Positions 22,984-30,900 of a stretch of 47,122 nt of DNA are shown in pieces (the first letter of the stretch is position 1; each line of letters begins with the position of its first letter). The notes under the pieces were generated by a model, which was not told the origin of the DNA, did not search any database, and saw only the letters and a list, made by a program, of their open reading frames with translations. The translations under genes and the position numbers were made by a program. The DNA comes from a virus. The stretch lies in IMG/VR virus record IMGVR_UViG_3300033149_003144, positions 1 to 47,122 of that record. One strand, 5' to 3'.

Positions 22984-23250
22984 ATGAAAGCGATTAATAT
23001 CAAAAACATTCCAGAGATAGGGGCAAGTAGTGGTACGGAGCAATTAGAAAAAGCCCTGGCCGGGTTGCTCAGGGAATACATCTTGCCTAATTTCGCCGCA
23101 ATCAGTGCTTCTTTAGATGGCCTGGAAAAACGAGTAGAAAAGCTTGAGCTTAATCGTAGATTTGAAATTGAGTTGACAATTAAAAAAGAGAAAAAAGAAA
23201 CGAGGCCAGAATATGCAAAGGACACCAATGAGCCTGAAGACACCGACTAG
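22984..23250 (+). CDS. Small coiled-coil protein
   Basis: 88 aa, with a central heptad helix (ISASLDGLEKRVEKLELNR) and a charged C-terminus. ATG immediately after the previous stop, SD AAGGAG. It overlaps the next start. Unknown function. Confidence 0.65.
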   Translation: MKAINIKNIPEIGASSGTEQLEKALAGLLREYILPNFAAISASLDGLEKRVEKLELNRRFEIELTIKKEKKETRPEYAKDTNEPEDTD

Positions 23251-23497
23251 GAAGAAATATATTGTTTGTCCTGGACATGTTATTTCTAAGGCCGATGGAA
23301 CAAGACACTACATATCAGCGTCTAAGCTAATGGAACTCTATGATGTAGCACCCCATGAATGCATAGTGATTGAAAATTGGCCAGAAGACTTTGTCGGGCG
23401 AAGAAGGGCTTACGAAGATTTAATCATCCTATCTCCAAGAGACGATGGTAATTATCACTTTGACCAATTACATAAATCTTTACAGGGAGAAAAATGA
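23213..23497 (+). CDS. Conserved phage-type small protein
   Basis: 94 aa. The pattern CPGHVISKADGTRHYISASK and then LMELYDVAPHECIVI matches a small protein seen in many phages, in which a Cys-containing turn precedes a strand with KLYGV..(S/D)ECIVI-like text; no function is known to me. ATG 23213 with GAGG; ATG 23228 is an alternative. Stop overlaps the exonuclease start. Confidence 0.65.
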   Translation: MQRTPMSLKTPTRKKYIVCPGHVISKADGTRHYISASKLMELYDVAPHECIVIENWPEDFVGRRRAYEDLIILSPRDDGNYHFDQLHKSLQGEK

Positions 23498-24174
23498 GTC
23501 TAAAAATACCGATTAGGAAGCTCCTGAAGCGAGATATTGTATGGCTTGCGGAGCATTATTGTCGCCACAAGCATACTTATCTTGAGCATTACTCTTGTTT
23601 CCTGTCTGAGAAACCCGACACTTCACCAATGCGGGAGAAGATCGGGATATTTGACATCGAAACTACAGGTTTGCGTGCCAACTGGAGCCATATGCTTACG
23701 TGGTGTATGTTAGATAGGGATACTGGAGATATACAGCATGACATTGTTACTACAAAAGAGGCGAGGGATAAGGAAGACGCCAGAATTGTTAAGAGTGCAG
23801 TAAAGGCCATTGAAGAATATGATCGAGTCGTTACATTCTATGGGTCACAATTTGATATTCCCTATGTGCGGTCCAGGGCGTTGTATCATGGGCTTGGATT
23901 TCCGTCATACAAAACACTTTATCACACAGACGTGTACTATGTAGTCCGCAACAAGTTTGCCCTGCACAGTAACAGACTCATGTCAGTATGCCAGTTTTTT
24001 GGCATTCCCGCAAAGGACCATCCGATGACGCCTAAGCTATGGAAAGATGCCGGGGCCGGAAAGCCAGAAGCGTTGGCAACTGTTCTTCAACACTGCAAGG
24101 AAGATGTAATCTCTACAAATGAGGTTTTTAGCTTAATCCTTGATCACATGGCACAGCAAAAACGAAGCATTTAA
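23494..24174 (+). CDS. DnaQ-like 3'-5' exonuclease (DEDD, RNase H-like)
   Basis: 226 aa. IFDIETTG (D54, E56) is motif Exo I; YGSQFDIPYV is Exo II; a C-terminal HCKEDVISTNEV region supplies the last Asp (Exo III). Resembles RNase_H_2/YprB-type exonucleases encoded by phages. It degrades DNA or RNA from the 3' end with two metal ions. An N-terminal segment of 45 residues has several Cys and His (EHYCRHKHTYLEHYSC), a probable metal site. Coupled to the upstream gene by overlap. Confidence 0.85.
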   Translation: MSLKIPIRKLLKRDIVWLAEHYCRHKHTYLEHYSCFLSEKPDTSPMREKIGIFDIETTGLRANWSHMLTWCMLDRDTGDIQHDIVTTKEARDKEDARIVKSAVKAIEEYDRVVTFYGSQFDIPYVRSRALYHGLGFPSYKTLYHTDVYYVVRNKFALHSNRLMSVCQFFGIPAKDHPMTPKLWKDAGAGKPEALATVLQHCKEDVISTNEVFSLILDHMAQQKRSI

Positions 24175-24184
24175 GGAGGGCAAG

Positions 24185-24466
24185 GTGCCGTACATTAAAG
24201 ACGCAGAGAGAAGGCTCATCAAGCCTGGGTGTACATTTGTGGCCGAGGCCATTGCAAGTTTTGGCAAGGTACATCCGGGACGGGTTAACTATGCTATCTC
24301 TGAAATTCTCAAGCAACTACTGGATTACACCAGAATAAGCTATTCTGAAATTAACAAACTGATTGGTGCATTAGAATGTGCCAAGCTAGAATTGTACCGT
24401 AGACTTGCTGCCCCCTACGAGGACAAAAAAATCAAGGAGAACGGAGATGTCTATACGAAGGACTAG
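24185..24466 (+). CDS. Conserved phage protein of DUF6899-like type
   Basis: 93 aa. The C-terminal signature INKLIGALECAKLELYRRL then APYEDKKIKENGDVY is nearly invariant in a small phage family I recognise (I believe DUF6899; number from memory), function unknown. GTG 24185 has SD AAGGAGGG; the 15 extra upstream codons belong to the exonuclease overlap. Confidence 0.75.
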   Translation: MPYIKDAERRLIKPGCTFVAEAIASFGKVHPGRVNYAISEILKQLLDYTRISYSEINKLIGALECAKLELYRRLAAPYEDKKIKENGDVYTKD

Positions 24467-24824
24467 GGTTTACGTCGCCGGGCCTTTGACGCCTCGTGGC
24501 CTGTGGTCACAGAATCCGGCCATCGAATACCTGATTAATGTCAGGAAGATGGTAAAAGAGGCAAAGGATTTAATGCTCGCTGGCTACGACCCATTCATCC
24601 CTGCCCTAGACTTTCTCTTGTTTATTGTAGATGCTAGACCACTCACAGAAGCGATGATCAAACGATACAGCAAAAGCTGGCTTATGGCATGTGATTGCAT
24701 GTACCTTACTAAGGGGTGGCGCTCATCGTCGGGAACCATGGCGGAGAAAAAGCTGGCTGAAGAGCTTGGCATCCCTGTCTTTCATAACAGGGAGGAAATG
24801 GATGAGCACTTCAAAGAAACTTAA
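24447..24824 (+). CDS. DUF4406-like nucleoside deoxyribosyltransferase-fold protein
   Basis: 125 aa. VYVAGPLTPRG near the N-terminus and an internal Asp and Glu pattern (CDCMYLTKGWRSSSGT, AEELGIPVF) fit DUF4406 and nucleoside 2-deoxyribosyltransferase-like folds, which bind nucleotides. Phage members are usually uncharacterised. ATG 24447 with SD GGAG; overlaps the previous gene by 20 bp. Next to a nucleotide-pool gene, supporting a role with nucleotides. Confidence 0.75.
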   Translation: MSIRRTRVYVAGPLTPRGLWSQNPAIEYLINVRKMVKEAKDLMLAGYDPFIPALDFLLFIVDARPLTEAMIKRYSKSWLMACDCMYLTKGWRSSSGTMAEKKLAEELGIPVFHNREEMDEHFKET

Positions 24825-25182
24825 GGATTCTGGGCTAAGAAAGGAGTTTAAGAGCGGTGGACAAAAAGACCCTAGTAGTCGAATTAAGAAGGGGCGATAC
24901 GATTTATTACCGACAGGAGCTATCAGAAGACTTGCTTTGCTCTATAGCAAAGGAGCTTCTAAATACGAAGACAGAAATTGGGAAAAAGGCATCCCCTTTT
25001 CAGTCTGTATTGATTCCCTTCTTCGACATGCTTTCCAGTGGCTCGCAGGAGAGCGGGATGAAGACCATCTCGCTGCAGTTGCATTTTGGGCGTTCGCTTT
25101 AATGCACTTTGAGGAAAAAGGGCGCAAGGATTTAGAGGATTTACCATGGGGAGAAAACCAGTCATCCAAACGCATCACCTAA
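24802..25182 (+). CDS. dATP/dGTP diphosphohydrolase-like protein
   Basis: 126 aa, matching the dATP/dGTP diphosphohydrolase N-terminal family: RYDLLPTGAIRRLALLYSKG, KYEDRNWEKGIPFS, then LLRHAFQWLAGERDEDHLAA. All-helical and MazG-like; expected to cleave deoxynucleoside triphosphates to monophosphates and adjust the pool for phage DNA synthesis. ATG 24802 has SD GGAGG and overlaps the previous gene. Confidence 0.82.
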   Translation: MSTSKKLKDSGLRKEFKSGGQKDPSSRIKKGRYDLLPTGAIRRLALLYSKGASKYEDRNWEKGIPFSVCIDSLLRHAFQWLAGERDEDHLAAVAFWAFALMHFEEKGRKDLEDLPWGENQSSKRIT

Positions 25183-25361
25183 GTTATGACCCTGAAATCA
25201 AGGGTAAATTATTTAAGGGTGAGCATTTATTGCTTACAAGGCTTGGATGGCGCAAAAATATTAGTAAGTATTTTATCAAGTGCCTAAAAAACTGGATCAT
25301 CCTCAATGAGGATAAGGCACGAGACTTGGAAACGGAGGAAAAGAATGGAAAAAAAACTTAA
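25146..25361 (+). CDS. Small HxH-type phage protein
   Basis: 71 aa. The N-terminus (QTHHLSYDPEIKGKLFKGEH) is characteristic of a small phage protein family that begins with THH and YDPE, and then LLLTRLGWRKNISKYF. The His pair suggests metal or nucleic-acid binding. ATG with GAGG; overlaps the previous gene by 37 bp. Function unknown. Confidence 0.6.
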   Translation: MGRKPVIQTHHLSYDPEIKGKLFKGEHLLLTRLGWRKNISKYFIKCLKNWIILNEDKARDLETEEKNGKKT

Positions 25362-25671
25362 CAAGGAACAAAAGCAGCTGGTAAAAGTTTGGGAAGGACA
25401 ATTACTTGCTCACCTAAAAAACGCCGAGAATGCTTTTGAGTCAGTGAGGACCATAATCAAGGGCTTACTGGAAGAAGTGTTTACGCAGCGACTCGCGACA
25501 CTAGCTTACGACATGGGGATTGACATCGAGAAGGAAAATTGGCGCTATGACAACATCAGAAATGCCTTTGTTATAGTTGAGCATCCCAAGGAAGTTATTC
25601 CCTCTAAAAAGAAGGCCGGAAAGAAAGCTGGAAAGGCTAAGGCGAATGAAGAAAAAGGTAAAAAGAACTAA
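25345..25671 (+). CDS. Unknown protein with Lys/Ala-rich tail
   Basis: 108 aa, charged helical N-terminus and a middle domain, ending in a histone-like tail (KKKAGKKAGKAKANEEKGKK) that may bind DNA or RNA. ATG 25345 with SD GGAGG; overlaps its neighbours. Function unknown. Confidence 0.65.
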   Translation: MEKKLNKEQKQLVKVWEGQLLAHLKNAENAFESVRTIIKGLLEEVFTQRLATLAYDMGIDIEKENWRYDNIRNAFVIVEHPKEVIPSKKKAGKKAGKAKANEEKGKKN

Positions 25672-25819
25672 GGTAAAAAGGCGAGAGGTCATAGTCTATT
25701 GCCAGAATAAAAAGTGTCCGGAGTACGAGAAAAGATTCCGAACATTTTTCCCATTAAAGATGGATGCGGTAGTAGTTTGTTCTGAATGTGGCCGTGAGGC
25801 TAAAGTGGAGGGTAAGTAA
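25646..25819 (+). CDS. Zinc-ribbon-like small basic protein
   Basis: 57 aa. A Lys-rich start (KKKVKRTKVKRRE), then a CQNKKC pair and a C-x2-C pair (CSEC) typical of a zinc ribbon. ATG 25646 within the previous gene's end, and TAATG coupling to the next. Possible nucleic-acid binder. Confidence 0.65.
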   Translation: MKKKVKRTKVKRREVIVYCQNKKCPEYEKRFRTFFPLKMDAVVVCSECGREAKVEGK

Positions 25820-26013
25820 TGCCGCTTAGAGATTTTACATGTTTTCATTGCGGGTTTATGTTAAAGGATATGCTTTGTACCAAAGATGGATTTGTTACCT
25901 TGCCGGTAAAATGTCCAAACTGTAAAAACGCAGCTGCTTGGAAAGCTGAGGTTTCAGTACCTGCTGATCCGGTAGTTAAGGGCGGTACGCCCAAGTTTCA
26001 TGTAGGAAAATAA
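25819..26013 (+). CDS. Zinc-ribbon protein, last gene of the rightward convoy
   Basis: 64 aa. CFHCGF and CPNCKN pairs separated by about 25 residues form a FmdB-like zinc ribbon common in phages. The C-terminus is Gly/Lys-rich. The start overlaps the previous stop as TAATG. Convergent with the leftward convoy 8 bp downstream; no clear terminator lies between them. Confidence 0.7.
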   Translation: MPLRDFTCFHCGFMLKDMLCTKDGFVTLPVKCPNCKNAAAWKAEVSVPADPVVKGGTPKFHVGK

Positions 26014-26021
26014 TACGTCCA

Positions 26022-26174
26022 CTACTTTTTCTTCTTGTTTTGCGCAGCCTTTTTGCAGATTTTGTCTATGCGACCGCTGTTCTTCATAGCGTGGTAAACA
26101 GATTCTCCCTTCTTTTTCCCGTACTGTTTTAAGAGGCTACTATATATCTTTTTTTCACATGGAGTGTATGGCAT
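26022..26174 (-). CDS. Very small basic protein (50 aa)
   Basis: MPYTPCEKKIYSSLLKQYGK and a Lys-rich end. A 50-aa size with YxxLxxxYGKKKGxSVY resembles a small phage protein seen near lysis genes. ATG 26174 with SD GGAGGT. The last gene of the leftward convoy. Confidence 0.65.
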   Translation of the reverse strand: MPYTPCEKKIYSSLLKQYGKKKGESVYHAMKNSGRIDKICKKAAQNKKKK

Positions 26175-26401
26175 TAATTTACCTCCGAAAGTTTTATTAA
26201 AAGTGTGGCTAAGATTCCTGCCATTGCCAGAAAAATAGATACACCAATTCCAATGAGAATCTTCAGTGCCAGCCACAAGTGTTTAAGGTCGTTATCGATA
26301 ACATGACAGAGAAGGGCCTCAACCCTTGCCATCCGCTCCCTTAATGTCACTTGTCCAGAATGGTTTCGCTTGTAATTCTTTAGAACGTCTTGTGCTTTCA
26401 T
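26174..26401 (-). CDS. XhlA-like small membrane protein (holin accessory-like)
   Basis: 75 aa. A charged N-terminal helix, then RMARVEALLCHVIDNDLKHL and a C-terminal membrane helix (ALKILIGIGVSIFLAMAGIL). This matches the arrangement of XhlA/hemolysin-type phage proteins that cooperate with holins. ATG 26401; its SD is weak, and it overlaps the 3' end of the upstream gene by 83 bp. Confidence 0.65.
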   Translation of the reverse strand: MKAQDVLKNYKRNHSGQVTLRERMARVEALLCHVIDNDLKHLWLALKILIGIGVSIFLAMAGILATLLIKLSEVN

Positions 26402-26828
26402 CGTATTCAAATACCTTATTACACCATGGGAAGTATAGCAGGAATCTACCAGAAAATCCACGTCGCCTACTTTCCCGCAAAAAGTTTATGTCGCCAACAG
26501 AAAATCGTGATGGCATCAAATGGTTATGTATAATGTACACCACATCACTAAAGTCACGGCCCATAGATTTTAAAATCTCTTCAACCTGGGCTGCGTTGAC
26601 ATCAACCACCCACCACGCCATTGAGGTAATTATTAAATTGTCTCCATAAACAAAGTGTAATAGCAATACCTCATATGGTTCTTTAAAAACCACCTCGAAC
26701 GAACTGGTTGTTGCTTTGTAATAAGTCGGAAGATCGGGGAAAAATACCAGCTGTGTTTGTGGCTTTATTGGGGCCATAAAAAACAGTGTTGAAAACAAAA
26801 CGATGGTTAAACATATTCTTTTCACCAT
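26319..26828 (-). CDS. Secreted JAMM/MPN-like protein in lysis region
   Basis: 169 aa with a signal-peptide-like N-terminus (KRICLTIVLFSTLFFMAP). Residues 98-113 read VYIIHNHLMPSRFSVGD: H101, H103, S110 and D113 resemble the JAMM metalloprotease motif (HxH then Ser...Asp). Glu50 or Glu53 could be the general acid. JAMM enzymes cleave isopeptide or peptide bonds with zinc. Located between a large membrane protein and the XhlA-like gene, it could be a secreted peptidase or a lysis helper. Motif spacing is one residue shorter than canonical. Confidence 0.5.
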   Translation of the reverse strand: MVKRICLTIVLFSTLFFMAPIKPQTQLVFFPDLPTYYKATTSSFEVVFKEPYEVLLLHFVYGDNLIITSMAWWVVDVNAAQVEEILKSMGRDFSDVVYIIHNHLMPSRFSVGDINFLRESRRRGFSGRFLLYFPWCNKVFEYDESTRRSKELQAKPFWTSDIKGADGKG

Positions 26829-27415
26829 TGGATGCTAATTCCCATATAGGCTCTTTGATTCAAAAAATCGTAGCCCAATTTCGCTATGCGAAATCGAACA
26901 CCTAGCCCAACCAAGGGTTTGCCTGTACGATCAACGGCAATATCAGAGCCTATATAGAATTCGCCAATCCTCAAATAATCTGTTGAGAGCCCAATAAAAA
27001 CAACGCCACTATATGCAACTGTTAATCCAAACTTCATGCCAACAGCAATGAGTGGTTTCTTCCACTTTGTGGAAACGATACGCACATTATCTGGCGTATT
27101 AGTTGTTTTCCATACATCTCCTTTTTTGTCAATCACCAATCCAATTTTCGGCCCATCTGGTGTAGAAATAATAATGGATGTTTTGACCATTTCTGGCGGT
27201 ATTGGCAAGTACTCAAACGGAATAGGTGGATCATGTGCCAAAAATGGTAGCCGAATAATTGGTCTACGATAAACCTTGGTTTCAACCAGGTGTTCGGATG
27301 TTTTAATGATAGGCTGATGGCGACACGCCCTTTGTAGCCAGAGCATACTTAGGGCAAATGTGGCGGCTAGCAAAAGCCAACCCACGCTTTTAATCAACCT
27401 GATTATTTTGTCCAT
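26822..27415 (-). CDS. Membrane-anchored protein, lysis region
   Basis: 197 aa with an N-terminal membrane segment (VGWLLLAATFALSMLWL) and a beta-rich C-terminus with amphipathic strands (VGMKFGLTVAYSGVVFIGL, VGLGVRFRIA), somewhat like a small beta barrel. Proline-rich middle. Its position between a holin-like protein and the JAMM-like protein suggests a lysis or envelope role (for example spanin-like), but no spanin hallmark (lipobox) is visible. Confidence 0.6.
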   Translation of the reverse strand: MDKIIRLIKSVGWLLLAATFALSMLWLQRACRHQPIIKTSEHLVETKVYRRPIIRLPFLAHDPPIPFEYLPIPPEMVKTSIIISTPDGPKIGLVIDKKGDVWKTTNTPDNVRIVSTKWKKPLIAVGMKFGLTVAYSGVVFIGLSTDYLRIGEFYIGSDIAVDRTGKPLVGLGVRFRIAKLGYDFLNQRAYMGISIQW

Positions 27416-27593
27416 TATATTTATTAGATTTTTGGATTAATCTCTTTGTAATGTAAGCAGTAAAACACCCGCTTACTGCTGTGGCATAAGCCGTGAATGG
27501 GGCGGTTGCATAAAATGAGGCCCATACATATCCACCGGCCATTACCAGCGTGTATAAAACAAGGGCTACCCCGCTATTGATATGTAATTTCAT
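27390..27593 (-). CDS. Holin-like protein with two membrane helices
   Basis: 67 aa: two hydrophobic helices (about residues 7-30 and 32-48) and a basic/polar tail. ATG 27593 with SD GAGGTG, directly downstream of the endolysin gene. Size, topology and position fit a class II holin. It overlaps the next gene by 26 bp. Confidence 0.7.
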   Translation of the reverse strand: MKLHINSGVALVLYTLVMAGGYVWASFYATAPFTAYATAVSGCFTAYITKRLIQKSNKYNGQNNQVD

Positions 27594-27594
27594 T

Positions 27595-27927
27595 TTACAC
27601 CTCAAAGTGAAAAATATCGTTTAGGGATGCCCAATCACCGCCCCATGTACCACCAAGTGATTTCCAAAACTTACCAAGTTTTTCATAATCCTCAGTTCTG
27701 TGCCATATTGGGGCGCCAAGTTTATCAACAATGCAGATGTCTATAGCAAGCCAGTCTTGGTGCCGAGACCTTCTAATTACTCCATCACATTTACTCTTGC
27801 CTTCTTCATATAATTTTTTCTGTTCTTCTGGCGTCCTATAAAACGATGTAACTATGAACTTTATATCATGAAACATAGCATAACATGTCAGTAAAGCAAA
27901 CATGCGTAAAAAGCGTGATCTATTCAT
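27595..27927 (-). CDS. Endolysin, M15 L-Ala-D-Glu / D-Ala-type peptidase
   Basis: 110 aa. The M15/VanY motifs are present: FYRTPEEQ, SRHQDWLAID (H56, D63) and HFEV (H107), with LGGTWGGDW between. The enzyme cleaves peptidoglycan stem peptides using zinc and is a typical phage lysin. It is shorter than T5 endolysin but complete for the core. The first 20 residues are somewhat hydrophobic. ATG with SD GGAAG, 7 bp overlap with the upstream ejection-protein gene. Confidence 0.88.
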   Translation of the reverse strand: MNRSRFLRMFALLTCYAMFHDIKFIVTSFYRTPEEQKKLYEEGKSKCDGVIRRSRHQDWLAIDICIVDKLGAPIWHRTEDYEKLGKFWKSLGGTWGGDWASLNDIFHFEV

Positions 27928-30900
27928 AGGCTTCCCATGCCCTCATATCTCTGTAAAAACGCTCGCGAGCCCTGGCTTGTTCTCGCAGAAAATCCGGGTG
28001 CTCGAATGTATCCATCCAAGCCTTACGCTCTCGATGTTCATACATCTTATAAACCTCAACGGGTGCATATCTATTAAAGAGGTCAGATAGGTATTCATAT
28101 CTATGAAACATAAGCTCTGCATATGCTTTTCTTGCTGGTGATTTAGCGGCCAGCATTTCATGATACCAATACTGTCTTTGTAGATTAGCCCACCGCTTTA
28201 CAGCTGGGCTTTTAGTTGGATCAGTAGCCAAGGCAGCATGAATAAAGCCTTCTAAGAGAGTCCTGTTAGCTTTAGTTATACCCTTTTTGGTGATAAATTC
28301 ATAGAATGGCTGAATGTGCGAGCGGCCCGTAATAGATTCAACAACAGCAAGGGCAGGCTTAGCGAACGGAATAAGCTGTCGCACAAATACATTGTCTACC
28401 TTTCTGAGGGCCTCTTCAATAGCCTGGCTTCGCACTTCTTCCGGTTCATCAAACGTTGTTGCTAAAGTGGCCAGGGTTTCAGTAAAGTCTTTTACTATCT
28501 CACCGCTTACGCCTCCAAGCTCCCAGAAAAACATATCTATACCATAGTCTGAATATTTGTTTCCGTGCCGCAAAGAAACATGTCTTAAAATTTGGTTTGC
28601 CACAAGTCCTGCAAGCAGGGTGCTGACAAACCACCCGGCGGCCCCGCGAGCCATGGTCATGTTCCCAGTATTAATTCCTTCTACAAACCTAGAAGATGCG
28701 TCCGCAAAAGCCTGTGTTATACTCTTGCTCCACGTCAGAAGGTTTGTCCAGGCTTCTCCCTCTCCAGTCATCTCAAACAACGACTTTTCACTGCGGTCAT
28801 AAATCCATTGCGAATTATCACTCATCCATTTAGAAAGAACGTGCAGAGCTTCTTGTGGTTCCCGCCTGGCGAGAAGCCACCGTACTTTCTTTCTATAAAG
28901 GGGCTCCATTTTGTGTAGCCCAATCTTTTTTTCTAGCGTTGCTAGATCAATTTTATTGTTATAAAAATCCTCTATCCACCGCCTTGAATAAAACCATGTA
29001 TTCTTGTACACAGATTTTCTATTCATTAAGTCAGTTACAGAGTAGGTTTTACCAACCCGCTTTGCTATCTTGAATAGTGGCCCTATAATAGGCTTTGCCT
29101 CGATAGCAGACGTGGCCTCTGTAAATAGATAATGGTATTCCACGGCAGACATTTGGCTGACTTCCGTATGAAACCTCTCTTTATATTCTTCAGGAATCTC
29201 CTTGAACGAGCGTCGCCGAACCGACGGGTGTATCAGAATGGCTTTATGCGGAACCGTAACGCCACCCTTTCCCTGAAACAGGTTCCTGAGCCACAGATAC
29301 GGCTTTGAAGATGTAAGCACCCGGAAAAATACGGCTTGTGTTTTCTTTAGGGCTCTTGATATTCCGCCCATTGGTACCGGCAATCCCTTTTTCCTATGGG
29401 CATAGAGTCTAAGAGCATCAATTAAATCAAAGCCAGACTTTCCACCACGCACTTTGCGAAAGTCTTCATATAACGTTTTGATTACTTCTTCTAGTACCTC
29501 AAGATCGTGATGCATGTATCGGCGGTTTAGCACCTGACGCAAGTAACCATGAATCCTTTGGTTCAGGTTTTGCTCACCAAGCAATGCAGCTGTATCATCG
29601 AGGTTGATTTCCTTTCCAAATGCAGTTCTTATTTTACCACGACTCTCAAGGTGCGTCCGACCCATTGAGGCGACATACCTATAGTATTCCTCATATGTCA
29701 TAGGCTGATTAAACGGGCGCCCAAGAATAATACTCGGCAAGTAAACACCTTGCTCCAAAACGCCGAGGTCGGCAATAGGGTCACCATTGACAATGGCTTC
29801 CCAAATAGCACGTTCTCCTTCTTTTCCGCCCCCGGCCTCTGCCATGATTGATTCGGCACGTCGCAACAGTTTTTGAGTGGTCTCTTCACCCTGGGTCTTG
29901 AATACTTTTTTAGATGGATCATATAGCCATGTCATAATGCGATAATGGGCCACATACGGGCGGGCCTGCTCCATTATCCTATCAACGACATCAATATATT
30001 CTTTAAGCTCTGGGGTAAAACTTCTCAGGATTGGCCCAGTATCTTCTCCGGCATAAGCAGCACGATAGTATTCAATGATGAGCGCCTGATCCTGAACTGG
30101 CATATGCTTAAATTTGGCAAGTGGCTCGCTGATTGTGTTTAGTGTACGGTCAATAATGTGTTTATCATAGGCAATTTTCTGGCCGATTTGCCAAAAAGGA
30201 ATACCAGTTTTCAGTGTCCAACTATGGAATAACTTATCTATGTTGAGCCAACGCTTGAGCCAGCTTGTCTGTAGCATATTTGAGATAATAGTTCCAGTTC
30301 TTTTGCCAGCATGAAGGTCTTTTTTAATGCGCTTCAAGAGCCGATAGCGGTCATACTGGCTAATTCGATCTTCTTCAAGTTGCTTTGCCTGAAGTTGTTT
30401 TAGATGAACATCTTGCTCTAGCTTTGGGTCTCGTTCCCCAAACGTTTTCTTGTCCCAGTTTTTCGTGGGGAACCATTGCTCAAGCCCTCTTGCAGTAATC
30501 AGTTCGGCAAAGAACCATTCCATTCTTGAGCCGGGTGGGTACTTTTCCATTGTGGACAAAACGTCTTCAATGGTCATCAGGTCTCTAAGCTTTGGCTTTT
30601 CTGTTCCAAGAAAGCGACGAAAGATTATCTTTGGGTCACGTATCTCAGAATCCATGGCATCAAGTCGCTTTTCAATCTGGGCATAAACCTCTGGCGGTAG
30701 CGGTTTATTAAGTGACTTGATATATTTATTGAGTTTTTTTATACCAGCAGGAAAGGCTTTGGATACATTTTCTACTTTTTTACCTATCGGGCCTAAATCC
30801 CATTCGCCACCAAGCTCCGGTCTTCTGATAATAATCTCATTCACTCGCGGCCTTGGCCGTGCCTCTTCAGGGATGGGCCTGAGTGTTTTATCCTTAACAT

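Noticed and set aside
24802-25182. Possible sign of a 2-aminoadenine (Z) genome because a dATP/dGTP-type hydrolase is present
   Set aside because: The family occurs in many normal phages, and no PurZ-like adenylosuccinate synthetase or HD-type dATP hydrolase is seen.
7929-26013. Searched for integrase, excisionase or a CI-like repressor
   Set aside because: No tyrosine or serine recombinase motif or repressor-type HTH protein next to the divergent promoters was found, so lysogeny is not supported.
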